Source of the DNA: Rhodospirillaceae bacterium
Lineage (GTDB): Bacteria; Pseudomonadota; Alphaproteobacteria; UBA11073
Assembly (NCBI GenBank): GCA_003536545.1
Contig: DPZW01000054.1
Location: forward strand, 1-17,090
Reading direction: 5' to 3'
DNA: 17,090 nucleotides
This document shows, piece after piece, positions 7,634-14,122 of this stretch. Every line of letters begins with the position of its first letter. Positions within the stretch are counted from its first letter, which is position 1. Position numbers and translations under genes: made by a program. The notes below the pieces were generated by a model. It saw nothing but the letters and a program-made list of their open reading frames with translations. It had not been told where the DNA came from and made no database searches.

Positions 7634-8218
7634 ATGCTGCGCCGCTGCAACCGCGGATTTTCATTGCTTGAAATCGCGATTGTGATGACAATTGCCGGAT
7701 TGCTTATCGCCGGAATCTGGCTGGTTGCCGTTGAGGCAGAGAATAGCAGCCGCAAATCCTCGCTCAATCGTGATGTTCTGCAGATTATCCAGAATACCGG
7801 GGCCGTCTTTGCCAATCAGGCCGCCGCCGTCGGCAGCTTCACCTCGGCAGACGCCATCAATGCGGGTATATTTCCGGGCAACTGGGTATATGGCAGTGTG
7901 CTGCACCATCCTTTTGCACGTGACAGAAGCGCGGCGGCCAGCGCGGCCATGGTTAACCAGGGCAATAATATTCTATTTTCCGTCGGAAATGCCACGATAA
8001 ACGGGGGCCTGCCCGGTGATGCCTGCACAGATCTCGCAGTGAAACTGGGGACAGCGGCCAATTTTCAGAATCTGGGTTTTGTCCAGATTAATGTTGCAAC
8101 CCCCCTGGGGACACGTATTTTCAGGCGCGGCGATGCGCCAATCCGGCCCACAGATGCCGCAACAATCTGCTCGCCCCAGGGACGAAACCGCGTCGAAGTT
8201 TTATTCGATCCCACATAA
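7634..8218 (+). CDS. Type IVb pilin-like protein 1 (PilS-type)
   Basis: This is a 194-residue prepilin. After an 8-residue basic leader, prepilin peptidase would cut at Gly8/Phe9; the mature start FSLLE has the Glu5 needed for subunit packing. A hydrophobic N-terminal helix runs to about residue 35 and includes AGIWL. The globular part holds Cys131 in GDACTDL and Cys179 near the end, matching the C-terminal disulfide loop of type IVb pilins, and finishes on a VEVLFDP strand. The overall layout resembles the PilS family of thin pili. It starts only 4 bases after the cyclophilin stop and lacks a strong ribosome-binding site, so it is probably the last gene of that transcript. It is one of five related pilins here; which of them builds the pilus shaft is unknown. 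Confidence 0.85.
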   Translation: MLRRCNRGFSLLEIAIVMTIAGLLIAGIWLVAVEAENSSRKSSLNRDVLQIIQNTGAVFANQAAAVGSFTSADAINAGIFPGNWVYGSVLHHPFARDRSAAASAAMVNQGNNILFSVGNATINGGLPGDACTDLAVKLGTAANFQNLGFVQINVATPLGTRIFRRGDAPIRPTDAATICSPQGRNRVEVLFDPT

Positions 8219-8245
8219 TTTTTTTAATAAGTTGAATTGGATCAA

Positions 8246-8273
8246 TTGCATTTAACTCAAATGTCACTAGAAT
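8246..8273 (+). promoter_or_regulatory. Candidate sigma70-type promoter of pilin 2
   Basis: TTGCAT (8246-8251) and TAGAAT (8268-8273) are separated by 16 bases and lie about 57 bases before the pilin 2 ATG. Just upstream is an inverted repeat AATTG-GAT-CAATT (8235-8247) overlapping the -35 by two bases, which could bind a regulator. A GATTC site (GANTC, the CcrM methylation motif in alphaproteobacteria) lies at 8285-8289, just past the expected transcription start. Confidence 0.5.
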
Positions 8274-8320
8274 TTGCTAGACTGGATTCGAGTTTTTGAA
8301 CTCCCCATCATGCTGTTAAC

Positions 8321-8326
8321 GGAGGA
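8321..8326 (+). promoter_or_regulatory. Strong Shine-Dalgarno fixing the pilin 2 start
   Basis: GGAGGA ends four bases before ATG 8331. This decides the start against an upstream in-frame TTG at 8274. It is the strongest ribosome-binding site among the pilin genes, in keeping with high expression. Confidence 0.8.
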
Positions 8327-8330
8327 AACT

Positions 8331-8888
8331 ATGCAGCTACGCAACCAAAAGGGTTTTACCCTGATCGAAATCGCGATCGTTTTAACGATTGTTGGCCTTG
8401 TCATCGGCGGTATCTGGCTCGCTGCATCGACAGTTTTAAATAACAATAAAAAATCTGAGCTAAGCCGTCAGGTGGTACAGATTGTTCAGAACACCAAAAA
8501 TCTTTTCGCCAACCAGACGGGTGCAAGCCCGGCAACTGGGTTTACAACAGATACGGCACGTAACGCGGGCGTTTTCCCTGCGGGTATGGTTGTGGGCAAC
8601 TTTGTTCGCCATCCCTTTGCCACAGTCTTGACAGCGAACAGTGTGACCCTCAACGCCAACGCCGGCAACCAGCTCACTCTCCTTCTCGGGACAGCGGCAA
8701 ATCCGCTGCCGCGTGACGCCTGTATCGAACTGGTAACGCGCGTAGCAACCCAGGAAAATTTCAGCCGTTACGGGATTTTCTCCGTGAATGGTTTGACGGC
8801 GGGTGCAACGGTGCAAAACCTTTCTGCAACATGTAACGTTGCAGATCCAGGCAACAACCCGGTTACGATTATCTTTAACGTTCCATAA
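8331..8888 (+). CDS. Type IVb pilin-like protein 2, candidate major pilin
   Basis: This 185-residue prepilin has an 8-residue leader MQLRNQKG, then a mature start FTLIE (Glu at +5) and a hydrophobic helix containing VGLVIGGIWLAAS. The middle carries VFPAGM and VRHPFA, paralleling pilin 1. Cys131 (RDACIEL) and Cys168 (SATCNV) form the expected C-terminal pair, followed by a closing VTIIFNVP strand. It is the closest relative of pilin 1 in this window by layout. Its own promoter, a consensus GGAGGA site and a strong intrinsic terminator immediately after make it a single-gene transcription unit. That arrangement, together with the canonical N-terminus, makes it the best candidate for the abundant subunit (inference). 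Confidence 0.88.
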   Translation: MQLRNQKGFTLIEIAIVLTIVGLVIGGIWLAASTVLNNNKKSELSRQVVQIVQNTKNLFANQTGASPATGFTTDTARNAGVFPAGMVVGNFVRHPFATVLTANSVTLNANAGNQLTLLLGTAANPLPRDACIELVTRVATQENFSRYGIFSVNGLTAGATVQNLSATCNVADPGNNPVTIIFNVP

Positions 8889-8910
8889 TTCCGGAACTTT
8901 ACGACTAGAG

Positions 8911-8940
8911 AAAACGCCCCCGATTGGGGGCGTTTTTTTT
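8911..8940 (+). terminator. Rho-independent terminator after pilin 2
   Basis: An 11-bp perfect stem pairs AAAACGCCCCC (8911-8921) with GGGGGCGTTTT (8926-8936) around a GATT loop, and the T-run extends to 8940. It lies 22 bases after the pilin 2 stop and separates that gene from pilins 3 and 4. Confidence 0.95.
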
Positions 8941-8971
8941 GGTCTTTCATGATAGCTTAACCTTATCACTT

Positions 8972-8982
8972 TATGATTCAGC
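8972..8982 (+). promoter_or_regulatory. Shared TATGATTCAGC element upstream of pilin 3, candidate -10
   Basis: TATGAT resembles a -10 box and overlaps GATTC, a GANTC methylation motif. The same 11 bases recur before pilin 4 at 9590-9600. The element ends 16 bases before the pilin 3 ATG. No clear -35 is seen, so it may be a promoter part or simply a remnant of the gene duplication. Confidence 0.4.
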
Positions 8983-8998
8983 TTCAGGACATCGCATT

Positions 8999-9553
8999 AT
9001 GCCTTCTTCTTTTCTTTTTATCTTAAACCGGCGCGGCATATCTCTGCTGGAAGGGGCCATGGCTCTTGCCATTCTGGGCCTGATCATTGCCGGCATCTGG
9101 GCCATTTCCGGCAGTGCATTTGGCTCCAGCAAAAAGAACCAGCTGGCCGAACAGGTGATTGGCGCATTGGATGGCACGCGCAGCTATGTCCGGCAAACAG
9201 ATTTGGGCACGACCATTCTTAATCATAACGATCTGCTGAGAACCGGGGTTTTGCCTACGAACCTTGTCCGCAATGGGCAGGTCGCCAATGTCTATGGTGG
9301 CAGTTTTAATATTTCTGCCAGCAAGATCAGCATCGCTTTTTCTTTGACCCAAATTCCATCGGATGCCTGCGTGGATCTGCTTTACGCCCGTCTGGGTGCG
9401 AATAGTGATGCCGTCAATAATCTTGGTTTTGTGGGATATGTGGCTGGCAGCTATGCCTCCATGAATAATCTGACAACTGATTTCAGATTCAATTCCGTCA
9501 CCAGTTTTTGCCAGAATAACACCAGCTTTGCGGTGGCTTTTACGCCCCTATGA
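8999..9553 (+). CDS. Type IVb pilin-like protein 3
   Basis: This 184-residue prepilin has a 13-residue leader ending RRG and a mature start ISLLE with Glu at +5. Ile at +1 replaces the usual Phe. The N-terminal helix (ALAILGLIIAGIWA) leads into a distinctive FGSSKKNQLAEQVI segment shared with pilin 4. Cys124 (SDACVDL) and Cys171 (TSFCQN) form the type IVb pair, with NLGFVGY between them, and the chain ends on FAVAFTPL. ATG 8999 is chosen because it gives a short prepilin leader; an in-frame start at 8924 would lie inside the terminator. Pilin 4 is its tandem paralogue. The pair may be minor pilins or a specialised pseudopilin set; no assembly gene lies nearby to tell. Confidence 0.84.
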   Translation: MPSSFLFILNRRGISLLEGAMALAILGLIIAGIWAISGSAFGSSKKNQLAEQVIGALDGTRSYVRQTDLGTTILNHNDLLRTGVLPTNLVRNGQVANVYGGSFNISASKISIAFSLTQIPSDACVDLLYARLGANSDAVNNLGFVGYVAGSYASMNNLTTDFRFNSVTSFCQNNTSFAVAFTPL

Positions 9554-9589
9554 TGCGGGATCTTTTATATTCTTTTCATATAAATATGC

Positions 9590-9600
9590 TATGATTCAGC
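9590..9600 (+). promoter_or_regulatory. Shared TATGATTCAGC element upstream of pilin 4, candidate -10
   Basis: This is an exact copy of the element at 8972-8982, in an AT-rich stretch 19 bases before the pilin 4 ATG. It includes the -10-like TATGAT and the GATTC methylation motif. A convincing -35 is not visible. Confidence 0.4.
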
Positions 9601-9619
9601 ACATGAAAGGCTCTCGCGC

Positions 9620-10171
9620 ATGTCACCTCTGTTTTTAAAAACCCCGCTTGGCGAACGCGGTCTGTCTCTGCTGGAATCCGCCCTGGCCCTGGCCATTCTG
9701 GGCCTGATCATCGCCGGAATCTGGGCCTTGTCGGGCAGCGCATTTGGCTCCAGCAAAAAGAACCATCTGGCGGAACAAGTCATCTATACCGTTGAAAGTG
9801 TGCGCACCTATGCCCGCACCACAGATCTGGATACCACCTTGCTGGATACCCAGGATATCTGGGATTTGGGTTTGCTTCCCACAGATGTGCGCAAGGCTGG
9901 CGGCTTTCGCCATCCCTATGGCGGTGATTTTTTTGTTCAATTGCGCAACACGCTTTTGTCAATCGCGCTGGACGATGTACCATCTGATGCCTGTGTGGAT
10001 TTAATTTATTCCCGCCTGGGTGGCAGCACAGATGCCGCCGATAACCTGGGATTCATTGGTTATGCGGTGGGAAGTTCAGGCGGAACCGTGAGCAGTAATT
10101 TTTCTTTTAATGCCATTACTGCGGCATGCGCGCAGGGGCCCAATGTGTATTTGAGCTTTCAGCCACGATGA
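9620..10171 (+). CDS. Type IVb pilin-like protein 4
   Basis: This 183-residue prepilin has a 14-residue leader ending ERG and a mature start LSLLE with Glu at +5; Leu replaces Phe at +1. It is a tandem paralogue of pilin 3: ALAILGLIIAGIWA and SGSAFGSSKKN are identical in protein, and long runs are identical at DNA level. Cys125 (SDACVDL) and Cys170 (ITAACAQ) bracket NLGFIGY, and the protein ends VYLSFQPR. Central parts have diverged, so the copies may have different roles. A modest GAAAGG site lies 9 bases before the ATG. The stop overlaps the start of the PilM-like gene in ATGA, so the two are translationally coupled and probably work together. Confidence 0.84.
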   Translation: MSPLFLKTPLGERGLSLLESALALAILGLIIAGIWALSGSAFGSSKKNHLAEQVIYTVESVRTYARTTDLDTTLLDTQDIWDLGLLPTDVRKAGGFRHPYGGDFFVQLRNTLLSIALDDVPSDACVDLIYSRLGGSTDAADNLGFIGYAVGSSGGTVSSNFSFNAITAACAQGPNVYLSFQPR

Positions 10172-10923
10172 TTTTTGCAATTTTCATTCTTCTGATTTTT
10201 GCCAGCATGGTTGCCTTTGTGCAATTTGGCCAGCCGGAAAATTCTGCTTCACCACGTGCGCAATTATATGCGCAAAATATGTCCATCTGGCATCAGGCCG
10301 CAATGCTGGAAATTAAAAACACGGCTGCCTTGCCGCCTGCGATTGTAAATTGTCCGGGATCCGGAAATTGTCCAGCCGTTTTTATGAATAGTCGCCTGTG
10401 GCAGGCTGGCAGCAAAAAGGTAAATGGCGCGCTTTATAATCAATGGCGGGAATATCAGCCCATGGTCCCAATTTCAGCCACCGCCGGATGGCAATCTTAT
10501 TATATTCGTCAGGTAAACGGTGATGATGGCAACCTCATCACAGGCAACAATGATGCCTATATCCTCACTGTCTTTCGCGGGTTTGGCGGCGGAAGTCGCG
10601 TCCTGTCGGTGGGATCGGAAAAGGGGGCTTTGGACGAGTCCGCTTTTATCAAAAGCCTGACCAGCGCAGTCACAGATCGCAGCGGAATTGGCATGCTGTC
10701 CTGCAATGCAGTGACGCGCATTTGTGAATTCAAGCGCGAGGCATTTCAGGTAAACCCCGGAGCAACTGGCATAACCAAGGATGATTCCCGCAAATTCAGC
10801 ACACGAACATTCATGTTGATGGGAGGGGTTGCTGCTACTTATTTCCCACCGGGCGGCACGGATGTGGATGCGGCAAACAGCCTGCACGGCCGCCCCGCTA
10901 TTTTAACGCGCGTTGAAAATTAA
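10168..10923 (+). CDS. PilM-like single-pass membrane protein of the pilin cluster (tentative)
   Basis: This 251-residue protein has one N-terminal hydrophobic segment (about residues 1-20) and no prepilin motif, so it is probably anchored in the inner membrane with a periplasmic domain. Residues 31-46 (AQLYAQNMSIWHQAAM) resemble the A-x-x-M-x-x-(Y/W)-H-x-A-A pattern I associate with PilM of type IVB thin-pilus systems. It is roughly 100 residues longer than that family, so the assignment is weak. Four cysteines occur as two close pairs (62/68 and 179/186), suggesting disulfides. The ATG overlaps the pilin 4 stop (ATGA), which argues for a joint role in pilus assembly. No other homology is recognised. 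It converges on rpmB with a 12-base gap and no terminator in sight. Confidence 0.6.
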   Translation: MIFAIFILLIFASMVAFVQFGQPENSASPRAQLYAQNMSIWHQAAMLEIKNTAALPPAIVNCPGSGNCPAVFMNSRLWQAGSKKVNGALYNQWREYQPMVPISATAGWQSYYIRQVNGDDGNLITGNNDAYILTVFRGFGGGSRVLSVGSEKGALDESAFIKSLTSAVTDRSGIGMLSCNAVTRICEFKREAFQVNPGATGITKDDSRKFSTRTFMLMGGVAATYFPPGGTDVDAANSLHGRPAILTRVEN

Positions 10924-10935
10924 TCCAAAAATAAA

Positions 10936-11211
10936 TTAGGCTGACTTCAGTTTTTTCTTCAGGTCACGCATGATCAGCGACAATTTACTGGCCGGCGTGG
11001 ACAAAACATAGGCATCAATGCCGCCGTTATGTTCAATGGTGCGCAAACCATGGTTGGTCACGCGCAAAGAAATCGAACGCTTGAGCTTTTCAGAGTAAAG
11101 GCTCACGTTCTGCAGGTTCACATCAAAGCGACGTTTGGTTTTATTGTTCGCATGCGAAACATTGTGGCCAGACATTGGCTTTTTTTCGGTAACGGCGCAT
11201 TCGCGTGACAT
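10936..11211 (-). CDS. rpmB: 50S ribosomal protein L28 (bL28)
   Basis: This 91-residue protein carries the L28 signatures: MSRECAVTEKKPMSGHNVSHANNKTKR at the N-terminus in outline, then RRFDVNLQ, RVTNHGLRTIEHNGGID and a Lys-rich C-terminus. It is part of the large ribosomal subunit. ATG 11211 is chosen because the family begins here and AGGAG lies seven bases upstream on the minus strand; longer in-frame starts are not needed. It is one of only two minus-strand genes in the window and faces the PilM-like gene tail to tail. It is divergent from ald with 163 bases between them. Confidence 0.95.
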   Translation of the reverse strand: MSRECAVTEKKPMSGHNVSHANNKTKRRFDVNLQNVSLYSEKLKRSISLRVTNHGLRTIEHNGGIDAYVLSTPASKLSLIMRDLKKKLKSA

Positions 11212-11245
11212 GGGTAACTCCTGTGATATTCCTTTGAGCCGCGGT

Positions 11246-11274
11246 TTTTGGGCCATATGCCCCTGAATGTCAAG
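11246..11274 (-). promoter_or_regulatory. Possible rpmB promoter (TTGACA -35)
   Basis: On the minus strand TTGACA is a perfect -35 (11274 to 11269), about 58 bases before the rpmB ATG. The sequence 17 bases further on (CCAAAA) is a poor -10. Alphaproteobacterial promoters often keep the -35 better than the -10, so this is plausible but unproven. Confidence 0.35.
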
Positions 11275-11374
11275 AAAAAAGCATCTCTTTGGCGGTTTTC
11301 TGCCGCCCCAGCTTGGCAAAATCAAGAGAATGGTTAATCTGGGGCCATAAAGACTGACCCCCTGAGGAATAATC

Positions 11375-12487
11375 ATGCATATCGGCGTCCCCAAAGAAAT
11401 CAAGATCCATGAATACCGCGTAGGCCTCACGCCCTCTGCCGTTTCCGAGCTTTGCCGCCTGGGACATCAGGTCAGTGTCGAGACCGGGGCGGGCGCAGGG
11501 ATTGATATGTCAGATGATGATTACCGCGCCGCAGGGGCCAATATCCTGACCACCGCCGCAGAAATTTTTGCCAAAGCCGATATGGTGGTAAAGGTGAAGG
11601 AGCCGCAGCCTGTTGAATGCCAGATGCTGCGCAAGGGACAAATTCTTTTCACCTATTTGCATCTCGCACCAGATCCGGAACAAACCAAACTTTTGATGGC
11701 TTCGGGTGCTAGCTGCATCGCTTATGAAACCGTTGAAGATGACAAAGGGCGTTTGCCGCTGCTTGCACCCATGTCAGAAGTTGCAGGCCGCCTGTCTGTT
11801 CAGATTGGCGCGCATTATCTGGAAAAAGCACAGGGTGGGCGCGGCATTTTATTATCCGGCGTTGCCGGGGTTGCGCCTGCCACCGTTGTGGTTTTGGGCG
11901 CGGGCGTTGCGGGATTCAATGCCATGCAATTGGCGGTTGGCCTTGGCACGCAGGTGGTGGTGATGGATAAATCACTCGCACGTCTGCGCGAAATTGATCA
12001 CATTTATCATGGTCGCGTAATCACCATGCATGCAACGCAAAATGTCATTGATCATTATGTGCAATGGGCAGATCTTGTGATCGGCGCGGTTCTGGTGCCG
12101 GGTGCGAATGCACCCAAATTGGTCACACGCGAAATGCTCAAGAAAATGAAGCGCGGTTCTGTGCTGGTTGATATTGCGATTGACCAGGGGGGCTGCTTTG
12201 AAACTTCGCGCCCCACCACGCATACGGACCCGGTTTATGAAGTCGATGGCGTCCTGCATTATTGTGTCACCAACATGCCGGGCGCAGTGCCGCGCACATC
12301 AACTTATGCTTTGGGCAGCGCAACCATGCCTTATGTCATTGCCCTGGCGCAGAATGGCCTGGCGGCACTGAAAACAGATAAAGGTTTCATGGCAGGATTA
12401 AATGTGCACGGCGGACAGATCACCTGCGAAGCGGTTGCGCGTGCGCAAAACCTGCCGTTTGTCACTGCACAGGCGGCGATTGGATAA
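11375..12487 (+). CDS. ald: Alanine dehydrogenase
   Basis: Ald interconverts L-alanine and pyruvate plus ammonia with NAD in the cytoplasm. The 370-residue length is standard. The sequence aligns throughout with characterised Ald proteins: MHIGVPKEIK start, VKVKEP with the catalytic Lys75, FTYLHLA with catalytic His96, LLAPMSEVAGR, the Rossmann motif VLGAGVAGFNA, GAVLVPGANAPKLV, VDIAIDQGGCFE and TSTYALGSATMPYV. A GAGGA ribosome-binding site is about seven bases before the ATG. It is followed by lptE after one base, so the metabolic gene and the envelope gene are probably on one transcript. No Lrp-like regulator is visible here. Confidence 0.96.
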   Translation: MHIGVPKEIKIHEYRVGLTPSAVSELCRLGHQVSVETGAGAGIDMSDDDYRAAGANILTTAAEIFAKADMVVKVKEPQPVECQMLRKGQILFTYLHLAPDPEQTKLLMASGASCIAYETVEDDKGRLPLLAPMSEVAGRLSVQIGAHYLEKAQGGRGILLSGVAGVAPATVVVLGAGVAGFNAMQLAVGLGTQVVVMDKSLARLREIDHIYHGRVITMHATQNVIDHYVQWADLVIGAVLVPGANAPKLVTREMLKKMKRGSVLVDIAIDQGGCFETSRPTTHTDPVYEVDGVLHYCVTNMPGAVPRTSTYALGSATMPYVIALAQNGLAALKTDKGFMAGLNVHGGQITCEAVARAQNLPFVTAQAAIG

Positions 12488-12488
12488 A

Positions 12489-13052
12489 ATGAAAATTCTT
12501 GCCGCCGTTTTATTGTTATTTGCACTGACCGCCTGTGGTTTTCAGCCGCTATACGGAACACATTCCGGTCGCAAGGCCGTTGCGCCGCAATTGGCGCAAG
12601 TCCGTGTGGGCATTATTCCCAATGCTTCAGGACAGCAATTGAGAAACCTGTTATTGGATCGCCTGCCTGCGCCCGCAGCCAATCAGAATTATCAATTGGC
12701 TGTGGAGATGGTAGAGGGCAAAATCGGAATTGCGATTGCGCGTGATGCTACCGTCACGCGGCAACAGTTGCGCACCACCGTGCGCGCCAGTTTATTGGAT
12801 CAACGCACGAATAAAATAGTCTGGAAACAGGAGATTTTTACAACTTCTGGCTATAACGTTTTGGCCTCACAATTTTCAACCCTGATTGGTGAAGAAGACG
12901 CAAGAACGCGTAACTTGACGGATCTGTCTGAACGCCTTGTGAATATGATGGCTTTATATTTTGAACGTGGGGAAACCGGCGAGGCGCGCGAGAATGTGAC
13001 CGCTGCGCCCTTGTTGCCTTCAGCCGTTTCTGTGTTATCTGCAGAACCATGA
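12489..13052 (+). CDS. lptE: LPS-assembly lipoprotein LptE
   Basis: LptE plugs the LptD barrel and helps place lipopolysaccharide in the outer membrane. The 187-residue protein begins with a lipoprotein signal: a hydrophobic stretch, then the lipobox LTAC with Cys16 as the lipidated residue. It continues with GFQPLYG, which is typical of alphaproteobacterial LptE. Middle strands and helices fit the family (ASGQQLRNLLLDRL, QLRTTVRASLLDQ, TRNLTDLSERLV). It starts one base after the ald stop and its stop overlaps the holA start in ATGA. The lptE-holA pairing is common in alphaproteobacteria, often behind leuS. The presence of LptE implies a Gram-negative envelope with LPS. Confidence 0.9.
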   Translation: MKILAAVLLLFALTACGFQPLYGTHSGRKAVAPQLAQVRVGIIPNASGQQLRNLLLDRLPAPAANQNYQLAVEMVEGKIGIAIARDATVTRQQLRTTVRASLLDQRTNKIVWKQEIFTTSGYNVLASQFSTLIGEEDARTRNLTDLSERLVNMMALYFERGETGEARENVTAAPLLPSAVSVLSAEP

Positions 13053-14071
13053 AACTTCAAACCCGCGAAATAGAAAAATTTCTGGCCACACCGCCGCCAA
13101 CATGCCGCGTGTTTTTATTTTACGGACCGGATAGCGGATTGGTGCAATACCGGGCGCGCAATATGATCGCCAAATTCGCAAATGATCTGAATGATCCCTT
13201 TGCCGTATCTTTGCTGGACGGTGAAGATCTTGCCAAAGATCCATCACGCCTGATTGCCGAAAGCGCAATGCTGGCACTGGGCGCGGATCAGCGTGTTTTG
13301 TGGCTCAGAAACGCCGATGACAAATCCGGCAAGGCGGTGGAAACCCTGTTGCTTGCCGATGAAATTCCCGCAATCGTGATTATTGAGGCGGAAGAACTGG
13401 GCCCGAAAAGCGTGATGCGCCGTCTCATCGAAGCCGCAAAAAATGCCGTGGCCATTCCTTGTTATGTCGAAGACGCCGGACAGGTCGCGCAATATGTCAC
13501 GCGCGAACTGGCCGCGTCCGGTTTTCAGATTTCGCGGGATGCAGCCACCTGGTTTGGGCAAAACCTCGGCGGCGATCGCGGCATGGTGGAACAAGAACTC
13601 CAAAAACTCATCACTTATTTGGGCGCACCTGACGCGGCAAATAAAAATGTGGATCTGGAAACACTGCAGCAGATTGCCGCAGGCGGCGGCAGTCTGGCCG
13701 AAGATGATTTCGTCGATGCGATTGGCACAGCGCGTGCGCCGCGTATGCTCGAAAAATTGTTGCAGGAAGGCAGCGCGCCGGTCAGCCTGATCCGCATGAT
13801 CGGGCGACATGCGCAAAAACTTTATGCGGTGCAGCTGTCTATTCAGGCGGGCGATGATATGAAGACTGCCATGGATAAAATGCAGCCAAAATTATTTTTC
13901 AAACGTGAAGCGGCATTCCGTGCGCAATTGTCCCGTTTTTCTGCCCGCACGCTTAGCCGTTTGCGCGCACGTCTGTTGGAACTTGAAAAGGAGTGCAAAC
14001 AGACCGGCGCACCTGATGAAACCCTGTTGGCTCAACTGGTTTTATTGTTGGGCGGCACAGCCCGTGCATGA
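13049..14071 (+). CDS. holA: DNA polymerase III subunit delta
   Basis: The delta subunit opens the beta sliding clamp within the clamp loader. This 340-residue protein matches in length and layout: the N-terminal FLFYGPDSGLVQYRARNM region (a degenerate P-loop), an AAA+-like core with ESAMLALGADQRVLWLRNAD, a linker containing FGQNLGGDRGMVEQELQKL, and a helical C-terminal collar with SLIRMIGRHAQKLY and ending near LLGG. The ATG overlaps the lptE stop (ATGA), implying coupled translation. Downstream, instead of the usual neighbours, comes an isolated pilin gene. Confidence 0.93.
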   Translation: MKLQTREIEKFLATPPPTCRVFLFYGPDSGLVQYRARNMIAKFANDLNDPFAVSLLDGEDLAKDPSRLIAESAMLALGADQRVLWLRNADDKSGKAVETLLLADEIPAIVIIEAEELGPKSVMRRLIEAAKNAVAIPCYVEDAGQVAQYVTRELAASGFQISRDAATWFGQNLGGDRGMVEQELQKLITYLGAPDAANKNVDLETLQQIAAGGGSLAEDDFVDAIGTARAPRMLEKLLQEGSAPVSLIRMIGRHAQKLYAVQLSIQAGDDMKTAMDKMQPKLFFKREAAFRAQLSRFSARTLSRLRARLLELEKECKQTGAPDETLLAQLVLLLGGTARA

Positions 14072-14097
14072 CAACAGCTATTGATTTATGTTAAAAT
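14068..14097 (+). promoter_or_regulatory. Candidate extended -10 promoter of pilin 5
   Basis: TGTTAAAAT (14089-14097) is an extended -10, with ATGACA (14068-14073) as a possible -35 18 bases before the TAAAAT. It overlaps the end of holA and lies about 25 bases before the pilin 5 ATG. Its extended -10 has the same TGT prefix as the AIM24 promoter at 3556. Confidence 0.5.
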
Positions 14098-14122
14098 ACC
14101 AGTCTTCGGGGGGCAGGAAAAA

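Noticed and set aside
8924..8998. Longer start for pilin 3
   Set aside because: It would begin inside the terminator hairpin and bury the prepilin leader behind 25 extra residues.
11281..11307. Minus-strand GGCGG/CCGCC hairpin followed by T-run as an intrinsic terminator
   Set aside because: The stem is only 5 bp and the T-run starts about 10 bases after it. No minus-strand gene ends there, since rpmB begins downstream on that strand.
13244..13816. Long antisense frame opposite holA (190 codons)
   Set aside because: Its translation has no recognisable family features and lies fully under a well-supported gene. Similar antisense frames under dnaA, purD, mnmG and the pilins were dismissed for the same reason.
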